64,000 nt of DNA from positions 124,001 through 188,000 of the forward strand of contig NZ_JANLNY010000028.1 of assembly GCF_025465995.1 (NCBI RefSeq), written 5' to 3'. Each line of letters opens with the position of its first letter. Positions within the stretch are counted from its first letter, which is position 1. Of this stretch, positions 35,974 through 44,383 are shown in pieces. The translations under genes and the position numbers were made by a program. The notes below the pieces were generated by a model that made no database searches, was not told where the DNA came from, and was given only the letters and a program-made list of their open reading frames with translations. The DNA is from Pseudomonas sp. 5P_3.1_Bac2 (GTDB lineage Bacteria > Pseudomonadota > Gammaproteobacteria > Pseudomonadales > Pseudomonadaceae).

Positions 35974-38900
35974 ATGCCCGCGCCCACCGCCACAACCCGC
36001 GACCTTATTGCCCTATATATCCCGGATGCCGTTCCTATCCCTTGGAACGAGCCCAATTCAGCCCTAAGCGGGGTGGGCATGGCAGCGATCGCCAATGATT
36101 TATTCGTTTATGTTGAGGCCTACTCAGGGATGGCCGTGGGCGACATTATCGAAGTGTTTTGGGACGACTCTGAGGTGTCCTTTGCTAGCGTTGTAGTGAC
36201 CCAAGATGAGCTCAACCAACGCCTCGGCCTCAAGCTACCCGAGGAGCGCTTCAGGGCCGGCGACTTCGAGCCGTTTTACAAACTGCTGCGGGTGAGTAGT
36301 ACCCAAGAAGAGTTCTTCTCGGAAAGCCGCGCTGTGCGGGTTAAATTGGACCTGCCTGGCGGTATCGATCCGCTACCCAATACCCCCAACACCAACGAAA
36401 ACCTAGCCGCCCCCTTGGTACCGGAGGACATCGCTCTCAACGGCGTCGGTCCGACTGAGGCGGCCCAAGGCGTTGACGTCAGCGTCGTCACGTACCTAAA
36501 CCAAGCACCATATGACCGCATCAATCTGAGCTGGGGCGGCCAAATCCAGACTTACACCCTGGATGCAACTGCAGTCGGCCAGACCGTGGTAATCCATATC
36601 AACGAAGCGCAAATCCTCGCCGCCGGTGACGGCGAGATCACACTCATGTACCAAGTATTTGATGCCGCCTCCAACCGCTCGATGGGCTGGTCCTTGGCAA
36701 CCACAGTGAAGGTGCGAGCATCTGATGATGTACTCGACCCGCCCATAGTCGAAGAAGCGTCCCAGTCAGTACTAGAGCTGTCCACCTTAGATGGCCAATC
36801 GGCCACGATTCAAATCGTCACCTCGGCCCCCGATTTCAACAGCGGTGATCAACTGCAAGTAAGCTGGGAAGGTCACAACGAAAACTTGATCTTGGTACCT
36901 TGGAGCGATACACGGGTACTCAGCGAAGTACCCAAGGTGGAAGAATTCAGCGTGCCTTACGACACGGTTGCGGCCATCGCCAACGGCTATGCGGTGGTGA
37001 CTTATACCCTGAAAAAACAAGGCTCTGAGACCCTGCTGTTTTCAGCCTCCACCCAGATTCAAGTCGTGGGCGAGGTGCTGCTCCTCAGCCCGCCGGTGGT
37101 GCTCGAGGCAGAGAATGGCCAACTGACCGCCAGCTTAAGCTCGGCGACCGTGGAAATTCAGCCTTATCTCGGTATGGCTGCCGGCGATACAGTCAACTTG
37201 ATTTGGCAGGGCTTAAAGCAAAACAACCAGCCCACTGACTATCGCGACACCTTGTTCGTCAGCGGCTCTGGTGCCGGCCAGGTACAGCGTTTTATCGTTC
37301 CAGGCAGCGAAATTTCCGTGCTGGATGGCGGCAGCGTCACCCTTTACTACAGCGTAGAAAGCTCCGCTAATGGCGGCACCGAAGAGTCCGCACCACTCAC
37401 TTTGACCGTAGGCAGCGTGGCGAGCAGCTTACCGGCACCACAGGTGCGCGAAGCCATCGACGGCGTACTGCCGGCCGATGTACTGATGGCCACCGTGGAG
37501 ATCCAACCGTATACCAGCATGAGCGAGGGTGACCGCTTAGATCTACTGTGGAATACCGATAACACCGGCAACTACAGCGACTGGCTACCCATTAGCGCCT
37601 CGATGGTGGGCAAGATAGTTAACTTCCACGTCGACAACAGCCAAATCGCTAGCAACACCCTAGCCCAAACTAGCTACACGCTAACCCGCACGAACAACAC
37701 TAGCGAAAGTTCGGCGTGGCTGTACTTACAAATCGGCACAGCCAAATTGCTAGCACCACCGGTGGTGGAGCAGGCGGTTAACGGTGTACTGGCCTTAAGT
37801 TCAGTACCCAACGGCGCCAGTGTGCGCATCGAGGTGTATAGCGCGATGGCCGCCGGTGATACGTTGCAGCTCACTTGGAGTGGCGATGGCGGCATCTGGC
37901 AAGACAGCCTGTCAGTCACGGCCGGCTCGGCGGGACAGGCGCAACTATTTGTCGTCCCACAAGCAGAAGTGGCCAAGCAAGTTGGCAGTGAGGTCCAAGT
38001 CAGTTATCAGGTCGAGCGTTATGACGGTCCGGCGGGGGAATCGGAAGTACTTGAACTAAGGGTAGTGGCTGAAACCAACACGCTGCCGCTGCCGATAGTC
38101 GATGAGGCCCAAGGTGACGAGATCAATCCAGCGGATGTCCTCAACGGCGCCACAGTCCGGATTGATAAATCCGCAGCTTGGCAGGTGGATGATCAAGTGC
38201 AAGTACACTGGCGTGGTCCCAATGAGGCGGCCAGCACTGAGGTCAGTCATGCGCTAGGCAGTGCGGAACTCAATCAAGACCTACTCCTGACCATCCCCTA
38301 TAGCGTGGTGGTTGCAGGCGATGGCGGCAGCGTCAGTCTGGACTACAGCATTCAGCGCACGAGCAGCAGCCAAACCTCTAACACCGCCACCTATCGCATC
38401 AACAGCAGCCTCAGTAACGGCTCCCTGTTGGTCATGGGCGGCCGCTCGGCGACCAGCTACCGTAACGGCCCCTTAGTACACCGGCAAAAGCTGATCGCCC
38501 TCGATGCACAAAGCCGCGAGCCCATCAGCGCCAACTGGCAGTACCAAGACGAAGAGCAGGTGGTCACGGGTAGTCTGTTCCGCGATACCCAGCCGAATAA
38601 ATTGTTGCGGGTGTTTACCAGCGAAGACACGGTGGTGCTTAACCGCTCCAATGTCATCGGCAATGGGGCCAACTTGTACAGTGCCATGGCCGTGCTGCTC
38701 GACTCCGGGCGAGTGGTGTCCTGGGGCTACAAGTATATGGGTGGGGTGGCCAGTACTCAGGCCATCGCCCTCAAGGATGTGTTAAGCCTCAGCGCCGTAC
38801 ACGATGGCTTTATCGCCCAACGAGCCAACGGCGCTATCTGCTTTTGGGGCGACGACGACTCGGATTTACCCCTGCACATTGCCGCACTCACTGATGTTCA

Positions 38901-39825
38901 ACTCAGCGTGGCCAGCGGCGATTACGTAACCGGCGCCTGTGCTGGGCTGCGCAGCAGCGGACAAGTCTTTGCCTGGAGCAAGACTGCCTACGGCGGTGAA
39001 CTTACCCCCGAGGCGGCCATCGCCGATGACATCTACCAGGTAGTTGGTGGCTACAACCGTTTTATCGCCCTACGCCGTGATGGCTCAGCCATTTCCTGGG
39101 GTCAAGGTTATGAAATGCCTGAGGCCGTCGCCGCCCTAACCGATGTAACCAGCGCCGCCTGTAGCCTATACGACTCTTACTGTTTGCTGCGCAGTAATGG
39201 TCGGGTAGCAGCCTGGGGGGTCAGTGGCTACGGCGGTAAAGTGCCGGATGAGATCCAAATCCTCAACGATATCGTTGAAATCACCCCCAATGGCTTTGGC
39301 TTTGCCGCCTTGCGCGCCAATGGCCGTGTGGCCACTTGGGGCGACTCGTCTTCCGGTGGCAAGTTACCAAATGCCATTGCCCTGCTTGACGATATCGTCT
39401 CAGTGTCGGCTACCGAATATGCTTACTGCGCCTTGCGCAGCAATGGTTCAGTAGTTGCCTGGGGCTATAGCAGCTATGGCGGTGAGATACCGGACGCCAT
39501 CAAATATCTCAACGACATCGTTCAAGTCACCGGGAACGTCTATGCCTTTGCCGCCCTGCGCAGCAACGGCACAGTGGTCACTTGGGGGGATAAAAAGTAC
39601 GGCGGAGACAGTAGCGATGTACAACTGCTGCTGCGCAACGTCCGCGGAATTTACGCAGGTGGCTACTCCTTTGCTGCCTTGTGTGATGACCGCCGACTGA
39701 TCACCTGGGGTCGTGACAGTGGCGGTGAAGAATCCAGTGGCGGCAATAGCAGCGGCGTCATTCATTTAATCAACGGCAATATCTCCTACGAGGTGCAGCC
39801 GCAACTACTGAATAAATCTAATTAA
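35974..39825 (+). CDS. Large Ig-like repeat protein with C-terminal RCC1-type propeller
   Basis: A 1283-residue protein without signal peptide or membrane helix. The first 800 or so residues hold about seven tandem Ig-like units of 100-115 residues, each with a pattern like VEIQPYxxMAxGDxVxLxWxG (copies near 45, 170, 285, 390, 505, 610 and 725). From about 850 to 1275 come roughly nine RCC1-like repeats of 40-50 residues built on FAALRSNGxVVxWG and YGGxxP. In eukaryotes such repeats form a seven-bladed propeller. In bacteria their role is unsettled: secreted binding modules or effectors are both plausible. The next gene encodes a paralog with only the Ig-like units. Confidence 0.85.
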   Translation: MPAPTATTRDLIALYIPDAVPIPWNEPNSALSGVGMAAIANDLFVYVEAYSGMAVGDIIEVFWDDSEVSFASVVVTQDELNQRLGLKLPEERFRAGDFEPFYKLLRVSSTQEEFFSESRAVRVKLDLPGGIDPLPNTPNTNENLAAPLVPEDIALNGVGPTEAAQGVDVSVVTYLNQAPYDRINLSWGGQIQTYTLDATAVGQTVVIHINEAQILAAGDGEITLMYQVFDAASNRSMGWSLATTVKVRASDDVLDPPIVEEASQSVLELSTLDGQSATIQIVTSAPDFNSGDQLQVSWEGHNENLILVPWSDTRVLSEVPKVEEFSVPYDTVAAIANGYAVVTYTLKKQGSETLLFSASTQIQVVGEVLLLSPPVVLEAENGQLTASLSSATVEIQPYLGMAAGDTVNLIWQGLKQNNQPTDYRDTLFVSGSGAGQVQRFIVPGSEISVLDGGSVTLYYSVESSANGGTEESAPLTLTVGSVASSLPAPQVREAIDGVLPADVLMATVEIQPYTSMSEGDRLDLLWNTDNTGNYSDWLPISASMVGKIVNFHVDNSQIASNTLAQTSYTLTRTNNTSESSAWLYLQIGTAKLLAPPVVEQAVNGVLALSSVPNGASVRIEVYSAMAAGDTLQLTWSGDGGIWQDSLSVTAGSAGQAQLFVVPQAEVAKQVGSEVQVSYQVERYDGPAGESEVLELRVVAETNTLPLPIVDEAQGDEINPADVLNGATVRIDKSAAWQVDDQVQVHWRGPNEAASTEVSHALGSAELNQDLLLTIPYSVVVAGDGGSVSLDYSIQRTSSSQTSNTATYRINSSLSNGSLLVMGGRSATSYRNGPLVHRQKLIALDAQSREPISANWQYQDEEQVVTGSLFRDTQPNKLLRVFTSEDTVVLNRSNVIGNGANLYSAMAVLLDSGRVVSWGYKYMGGVASTQAIALKDVLSLSAVHDGFIAQRANGAICFWGDDDSDLPLHIAALTDVQLSVASGDYVTGACAGLRSSGQVFAWSKTAYGGELTPEAAIADDIYQVVGGYNRFIALRRDGSAISWGQGYEMPEAVAALTDVTSAACSLYDSYCLLRSNGRVAAWGVSGYGGKVPDEIQILNDIVEITPNGFGFAALRANGRVATWGDSSSGGKLPNAIALLDDIVSVSATEYAYCALRSNGSVVAWGYSSYGGEIPDAIKYLNDIVQVTGNVYAFAALRSNGTVVTWGDKKYGGDSSDVQLLLRNVRGIYAGGYSFAALCDDRRLITWGRDSGGEESSGGNSSGVIHLINGNISYEVQPQLLNKSN

Positions 39826-39840
39826 ATTGAAAATAATCTT

Positions 39841-39867
39841 TCGGCACCTTTTTTAAAAAGGTGCCGA
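39841..39867 (+). terminator. Palindromic hairpin after the RCC1/Ig gene
   Basis: TCGGCACCTTTTT pairs with AAAAAGGTGCCGA (39841-39867), 13-bp arms with essentially no loop, starting 16 bases after the stop. The T-run inside the stem would allow termination with a shorter hairpin. Confidence 0.7.
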
Positions 39868-40139
39868 TGACTAACAGCAGCGTAACGGTCAATTAAATCA
39901 ACTACAGAAAACAACAAAAATACTCAAACAAATAATCTAGCTAACCGTGCAGCCTTATAGACCGCGCAGCAGGATAGATTTTTTAAAATCGACCAATAGC
40001 CAATGGAGAAATACAACCAAAGAAAACTTAAACATAACTATCCAGTAAATAAAGTAATTCGCGAGCCATGTCAGTACGAATTGCACAAGTGCCATCTGGC
40101 ACATTCTCAACGACACCTAGTTGTAGATGGAGAAATAGC
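39868..40139. other. AT-rich spacer between the two Ig-repeat genes
   Basis: No gene. A frame extension of the next gene back to 40068 lacks a ribosome-binding site. The spacer likely contains a promoter, because a terminator-like hairpin precedes it. Confidence 0.5.
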
Positions 40140-42023
40140 ATGTCAACACTGATTTCCGCAGAACAAGCCCGTCGTAACCAGCGCGCTCTACGTCTTAAGG
40201 CCTATTTGACCCATAAAGGCCAACCCCGTGACCTCGCCGCGCCTGAAGTACCACAAGCCTTGGCGCCAGACAATTTGCTGCCCAAGGAAGTTCTCCTCAG
40301 TGGTCTGCAAGTGCTTATCCAAGAGTGGGAACGGCCGCTCCCGTTAGACACTTTATATATTTACTGGAATGATGCCGAGATCCATAAAGTCACTATTGAA
40401 GAAATCGAAAAGTTCCCTTACACACTTACCATCAAACCTGAACAACTGATTAGCGATGGAACTTTCCCACTTAACTACAAGGTTATAGCTGATTCCGGCA
40501 CCAGCTCTGAATCAGCAGTGGTCAATATCAAAATCGATCACACTCCTCCCAATCAAAATAACGTCCCCCCCGCCTTAGTATTTGATGCTCAAGTTATTAG
40601 TGAAGGGCTAACGCTTGAATACCTCGCGGCCAACGGCGATCAAGTCATCGCCACTGTACCCGAATACGTACAGATGCAAGCGGGTGAGGTGGTGCACGCC
40701 TTTTGGGCCGAGATTCCACTAACACCTGTGACCCTGACAGATACAGAGGTAGCGGCGAAAAAAGTGCCGGTAGTGATCACCGGAGATGTGGTACGCCAAG
40801 CAGGTGAAGGCAGCCAAATTGCCGACTATTACCTCACCAGCCGTGCAGGCTTCGATGGCCTACCTTCGGTTGCCATCGATATCAATGTGTTGCTCACCCC
40901 GACGCCCAGTGGCCTAAAAGCGCCCAAAGTACCATTAGCCGAAGACGACGCGGGGATTGATCTCCAAGACGCCAACATGGGCGTAGTCGTGCAGATCGAG
41001 AAATACCAAAACGCTGGGGCCACCGATCTAGTAGTGGCCCAATGGGGCACCACCAAGCTATCACCGGCCTTAGTATTCCCTGAGGATTTCCCAATCCTCG
41101 TCAGCGTACCGCGCAGCACGGTGATTGCCGAAGGCAGCGGTCAGGTGGAAGTGAGCTATGTGGTGAGCCGTGCTGGCCTGAACTTTGATTCTCCACCCAT
41201 CACGGTCAAAGTCGATATAGAAACGGTCGGGCCTATCGACCCAGATCCAAGCACACCAGAAAACGAAGCGTTAAAGCCGCCGACGCTGCTCAGCTCGACC
41301 CAACATACAAACGAACTGACACCGGAAGACCTAGGCCAAGACGCTACGGTGCAAGTACCCTTCTACAAGGAAGCCAAAGCAGAAGACTTAGTGACCCTGT
41401 ACTGGGGCGCTCCACCCGGAAAATTAGCGGGCAGCTTCGCGGTAACCGCAGAACAAGTCACCGCCCAAGTCTTTGAACCCTCCAAACTCCTTGCCACAAC
41501 CATCTCCGGCACCCCAGACGACCCTGCATGGCCGCTTTACTACAGCCTTAGCCTGCCGGATAAACCTGGCAATGCGGTGTCCTCTCCGGCCGCCTCAATC
41601 AATATCCATATGTCCACCCCCGGCGGTCCAGGCGGCTTACTGGCTGCCACTTTCCCAGATGCCAGCGAAAATGGCTGGTTACTGCCTGAACAGGTTGAAA
41701 ATGGTGCCAACCTCCTAGTCGCGGTATATGAAAACATGAAGGCCGGCGATATCGTAACTCTCGACTGGTTAGCCTTCTCCAGCACCAACGCAGCAGAAGG
41801 GACGGACATTTCTGAAACCCAATTCAACACCAGCAAGACCGTAGGCCAACCAGAACTGGCTGCAGGTGTCAGTTTCATAGTGCCGTACGAGTTCATTCAA
41901 CCCATTGCTGAAGTCAGTCCTACCCAGCAAGGCTCTGGCAGAGCTGTGTACACCGTTACCCAAGGCGGCACAGAAACGGCTGCACCGCAAGCCATAGTGA
42001 AAATTGAGCTGGGTCATCCCTAA
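40140..42023 (+). CDS. Ig-like repeat protein, paralog of the upstream gene
   Basis: A 627-residue protein. I start at 40140 (MSTLISAEQARRNQRALRLK) because GATGGAGAAA lies just upstream. About five Ig-like units of the same family as the upstream protein are visible, each ending in a variant of AGDxVxxxWxA (for example MKAGDIVTLDWLA, MQAGEVVHAFWAE), but there are no RCC1 repeats. No signal peptide is visible. The shared repeats suggest duplication and loss or gain of the propeller. Function is unknown; co-occurrence suggests the two work on the same surface or partner. Confidence 0.8.
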   Translation: MSTLISAEQARRNQRALRLKAYLTHKGQPRDLAAPEVPQALAPDNLLPKEVLLSGLQVLIQEWERPLPLDTLYIYWNDAEIHKVTIEEIEKFPYTLTIKPEQLISDGTFPLNYKVIADSGTSSESAVVNIKIDHTPPNQNNVPPALVFDAQVISEGLTLEYLAANGDQVIATVPEYVQMQAGEVVHAFWAEIPLTPVTLTDTEVAAKKVPVVITGDVVRQAGEGSQIADYYLTSRAGFDGLPSVAIDINVLLTPTPSGLKAPKVPLAEDDAGIDLQDANMGVVVQIEKYQNAGATDLVVAQWGTTKLSPALVFPEDFPILVSVPRSTVIAEGSGQVEVSYVVSRAGLNFDSPPITVKVDIETVGPIDPDPSTPENEALKPPTLLSSTQHTNELTPEDLGQDATVQVPFYKEAKAEDLVTLYWGAPPGKLAGSFAVTAEQVTAQVFEPSKLLATTISGTPDDPAWPLYYSLSLPDKPGNAVSSPAASINIHMSTPGGPGGLLAATFPDASENGWLLPEQVENGANLLVAVYENMKAGDIVTLDWLAFSSTNAAEGTDISETQFNTSKTVGQPELAAGVSFIVPYEFIQPIAEVSPTQQGSGRAVYTVTQGGTETAAPQAIVKIELGHP

Positions 42024-42041
42024 GCTTAAATCGCGTTAAAA

Positions 42042-42088
42042 CCAGCGGCGCCTGGCGTGGCCATCTATTCACGCCATAGCGCCGTTGG
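42042..42088 (+). terminator. Long stem-loop after the second Ig-repeat gene
   Basis: Arms of about 18 bases, beginning CCAGCGGCGCC and ending GCGCCGTTGG, pair with one bulge and one or two mismatches, around an 11-base loop. No T-run follows. Confidence 0.6.
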
Positions 42089-42359
42089 CTTATGCCTCAC
42101 ACCAGGCGACAAACTGCACTGACCATTCCCCACAGGCCAGCACTAAAACAGCTTCACGAGCCGCTAAAGGTCACCACAAGCAACAGAGAGTACGGACGGA
42201 CGAGTTGGGATAGCTAACGCTAAGATCTAAGTAATGCACCACAGTTTTAAGAGATAGGCGTCGACAATTGTTTACCCCAACCGAAAAATATAATTAAATG
42301 AACTGGATATATAGTTTTTCAATATCGTCACAAGCCAAATAACTAATAAGTCATAATCC
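42089..42359. other. AT-rich spacer before the APS kinase gene
   Basis: No open frame of interest and no clear promoter hexamers. Confidence 0.4.
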
Positions 42360-42989
42360 ATGTCCAGCCCCCCGATAAAGAACAGTGCTACAGACGTCCC
42401 AAATAATCTTCATAGCCAAACTATCAGTATCACCCGTGAGCAGCGTGAGATCCTGATCCAACAACGCGCAGTGGTTATCTGGATGACTGGATTATCTGGC
42501 GCTGGTAAATCCACCATCGCCAATGCTCTAGAGGTGGAAATGCATAAATCTGGCGTGCTTACTTTCATTCTCGACGGTGACAATATTCGGCAACGCATAA
42601 ATAAAGATTTAGGCTTTTCTGATACGGATCGTAATGAGAATATTCGCCGCGCTGCAGAAGTTTCAAAGTTGATGCTGGATGCCGGCCTAGTCGTTATCAG
42701 CGCCTTTATTAGCCCGTTTCAGGCTGAGCGCGAAATGGCTAAGCACTTGATTGGTGACGATGACTTTATCGAAGTGTTTATCGATGCACCTCTAGCCCTC
42801 TGTGAACAGCGTGATCCCAAAGGCCTGTATCAAAAGGCACGAAACGGTGAAATCAAAAATATGACGGGCATTGACAGCAGTTATGAGGTGCCAGCGCAAC
42901 CTGATATTTATATCGATACCAGCAATAGCTCTGTAGCCCAAGCAGTTGAAGTTATTGCAACCAAAATTCGTAATAGAACGAGGCGATAG
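42360..42989 (+). CDS. cysC: Stand-alone adenylylsulfate (APS) kinase
   Basis: A 209-residue CysC-family kinase, converting APS to PAPS with ATP. The P-loop GLSGAGKS is at 44-51. It is followed by FILDGDNIRQRINKDLGFSD and DRNENIRRAAEV, the substrate-binding motifs, and QRDPKGLYQKARNGEIKNMT, the lid region. In pseudomonads the kinase is usually fused to CysN; a separate copy far from sulfate genes suggests provision of PAPS for a sulfotransferase, or a related kinase with another substrate. No sulfotransferase is visible nearby. The upstream ribosome-binding site is poor and composition is AT-rich, consistent with transfer. Confidence 0.88.
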   Translation: MSSPPIKNSATDVPNNLHSQTISITREQREILIQQRAVVIWMTGLSGAGKSTIANALEVEMHKSGVLTFILDGDNIRQRINKDLGFSDTDRNENIRRAAEVSKLMLDAGLVVISAFISPFQAEREMAKHLIGDDDFIEVFIDAPLALCEQRDPKGLYQKARNGEIKNMTGIDSSYEVPAQPDIYIDTSNSSVAQAVEVIATKIRNRTRR

Positions 42990-42992
42990 AGC

Positions 42993-43315
42993 TTAACTAA
43001 CTTCCACTGCACATGCTCTTTTTTGAATTAGCTGCAAATACTTATTAATACAATCATCAATCTTCATGCTGATAAAATAGCGAAGATCTTCACGCCGCTG
43101 CATATAGCGAAGTTGAGATTGCGCTTTATCACGATTCAATACGCGTTTGCTCCTTGCAGCGGAAACTCTAGGAATGGTCCAGACACGCTATAAAGGTTGG
43201 CCAGTTTATATACAAGGCTGAGAGCATAGTCCGCCGCTTGCATTAACAAGGCGCCATTGGGTTCGCCACTAATTACGCCAAGCTTTAGCAGCAACAGCAG
43301 GGGCCTTAGTGCCAC
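42993..43315 (-). pseudogene. Frameshifted coding remnant of unknown family
   Basis: Two overlapping minus-strand frames without starts: 43136-43315 (including SGEPNGALLMQAADYAL and VYKLANLYSVSGPFLEF) and 42993-43187 (including NRDKAQSQLRYMQRREDLR and FISMKIDDCINKYLQLI). Together they read like one protein with a frameshift near 43140-43190. I do not recognise the family. It lies beside an IS3-type transposase remnant. Confidence 0.4.
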
Positions 43316-43459
43316 CTACCTCAGTGAACATAATGCCTAGTTAGCAACACTGCACCCGCCTTCAAGCCCGGTAAAAACGCGCAGTGGCCGACATAAAGTA
43401 ACTACCGTGGTGGTAGCAGGAATCGAGGGGGCTGACGATCAGATGGCCAGGTAGAGACC

Positions 43460-43650
43460 CTGTCGTCTCGAACGTTATGGCCTTGCTGCGCAGAGAGTGG
43501 CGCCTCCACACTCGCTGCGCAGTTGCTCGACCTCGCGGCGTAACCGCGTCAGGCTTTGACCATCGACTTGCAGACCTCGGCAATTGAATAGCCCTGTACG
43601 AGAACTAGGCCGGCTGCTTCGAGTTTGAAACCGGTTAGGCGACTGCTCAT
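43460..43650 (-). pseudogene. IS3-family OrfA transposase remnant
   Basis: From the ATG at 43648-43650 the minus strand reads LTGFKLEAAGLVLVQGYSIA then EVCKSM, the characteristic helix-turn-helix start of IS3-family OrfA. It stops at 43549. In another frame SLTRLRREVEQLRSE continues the same domain, then RSKAITFE in a third. At least two frameshifts and loss of everything beyond (no OrfB) show a decayed element. I could not find its terminal inverted repeats. Confidence 0.8.
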
Positions 43651-43743
43651 GCCCCACGATCATTCGCTCGATGTGAGTGAGTATGGCGGGCTCTGCTCGC
43701 ATGCTGGTTCGGCGGCTTACTGCTGGATTTTATCTCCAGCCTC

Positions 43744-44325
43744 TTAGCGCAACAGCACCTCGGCAAAAGCCTGCGCCGCAAGGTGTACCTGTACCGACCA
43801 ATCGTCTGCCGCATCGCTGCCAGCGTCATCGGAAATATATTTGAGGCACAGGAACGGAATCCCCTCGTCACGGGCAATCAGAGCCAGTACGTAGCTTTCC
43901 ATGTCGACCACGTCATAGGGAGCATCGCCATGGTTGGTCTCGAAGCTGTCGCCCGTACCACAGGTGCCCAATGGCAAACCTGGCAGGGACAGGCCCTGCT
44001 CCAGTACCACCGGCACATCGGTCAAAGGTGTTTGGTAGCGGGCAAAACCCAGGGGCGTGACGTCCATGTCCCGTTGCAGGAAGCGTGTGCAACACACCAG
44101 TTCACCCTTGTGGTAGCGCGGGCTGCCGGCGGAGCCGAGGTTGACGATCAACTTCGGCTTGCGTGTCTGTAAGGCCCTCACCAAGGCGATAGCGGCATTG
44201 ACCTTGCCGATGCCGGTGAACAGCGTATCGACATGGCTGAACGCATCGCCAGCTTCGGCTTCAAGTGCAAAGACAAAGAGCGTATCGGCCAATGCGATGC
44301 GGGTATTTTCATCAAGATGGATCAC
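43744..44325 (-). CDS. MTA/SAH-type nucleosidase
   Basis: A 193-residue member of the PNP_UDP_1 nucleoside phosphorylase and hydrolase family. Motifs typical of MTA/SAH nucleosidases: the N-terminal acidic segment FALEAEAGD, FTGIGKVNAA, VNLGSAGS, VVDMESYVLA (ribose-binding Met-Glu) and ISDDAGSDAADDW with the catalytic Asp region. Spermidine synthesis by SpeD and SpeE releases methylthioadenosine, an inhibitor of the synthase. A nucleosidase at the end of the same strand therefore fits by-product removal. It is shorter than E. coli MTAN (about 230 residues). It begins 58 bases after pmrB and is probably in the same transcript. Confidence 0.82.
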   Translation of the reverse strand: MIHLDENTRIALADTLFVFALEAEAGDAFSHVDTLFTGIGKVNAAIALVRALQTRKPKLIVNLGSAGSPRYHKGELVCCTRFLQRDMDVTPLGFARYQTPLTDVPVVLEQGLSLPGLPLGTCGTGDSFETNHGDAPYDVVDMESYVLALIARDEGIPFLCLKYISDDAGSDAADDWSVQVHLAAQAFAEVLLR

Positions 44326-44383
44326 GGCAAAGTTTCCTATACGTCGAGTGTGCAGAGTGGATCGAGCAGCGCGGCGCTGCTCT

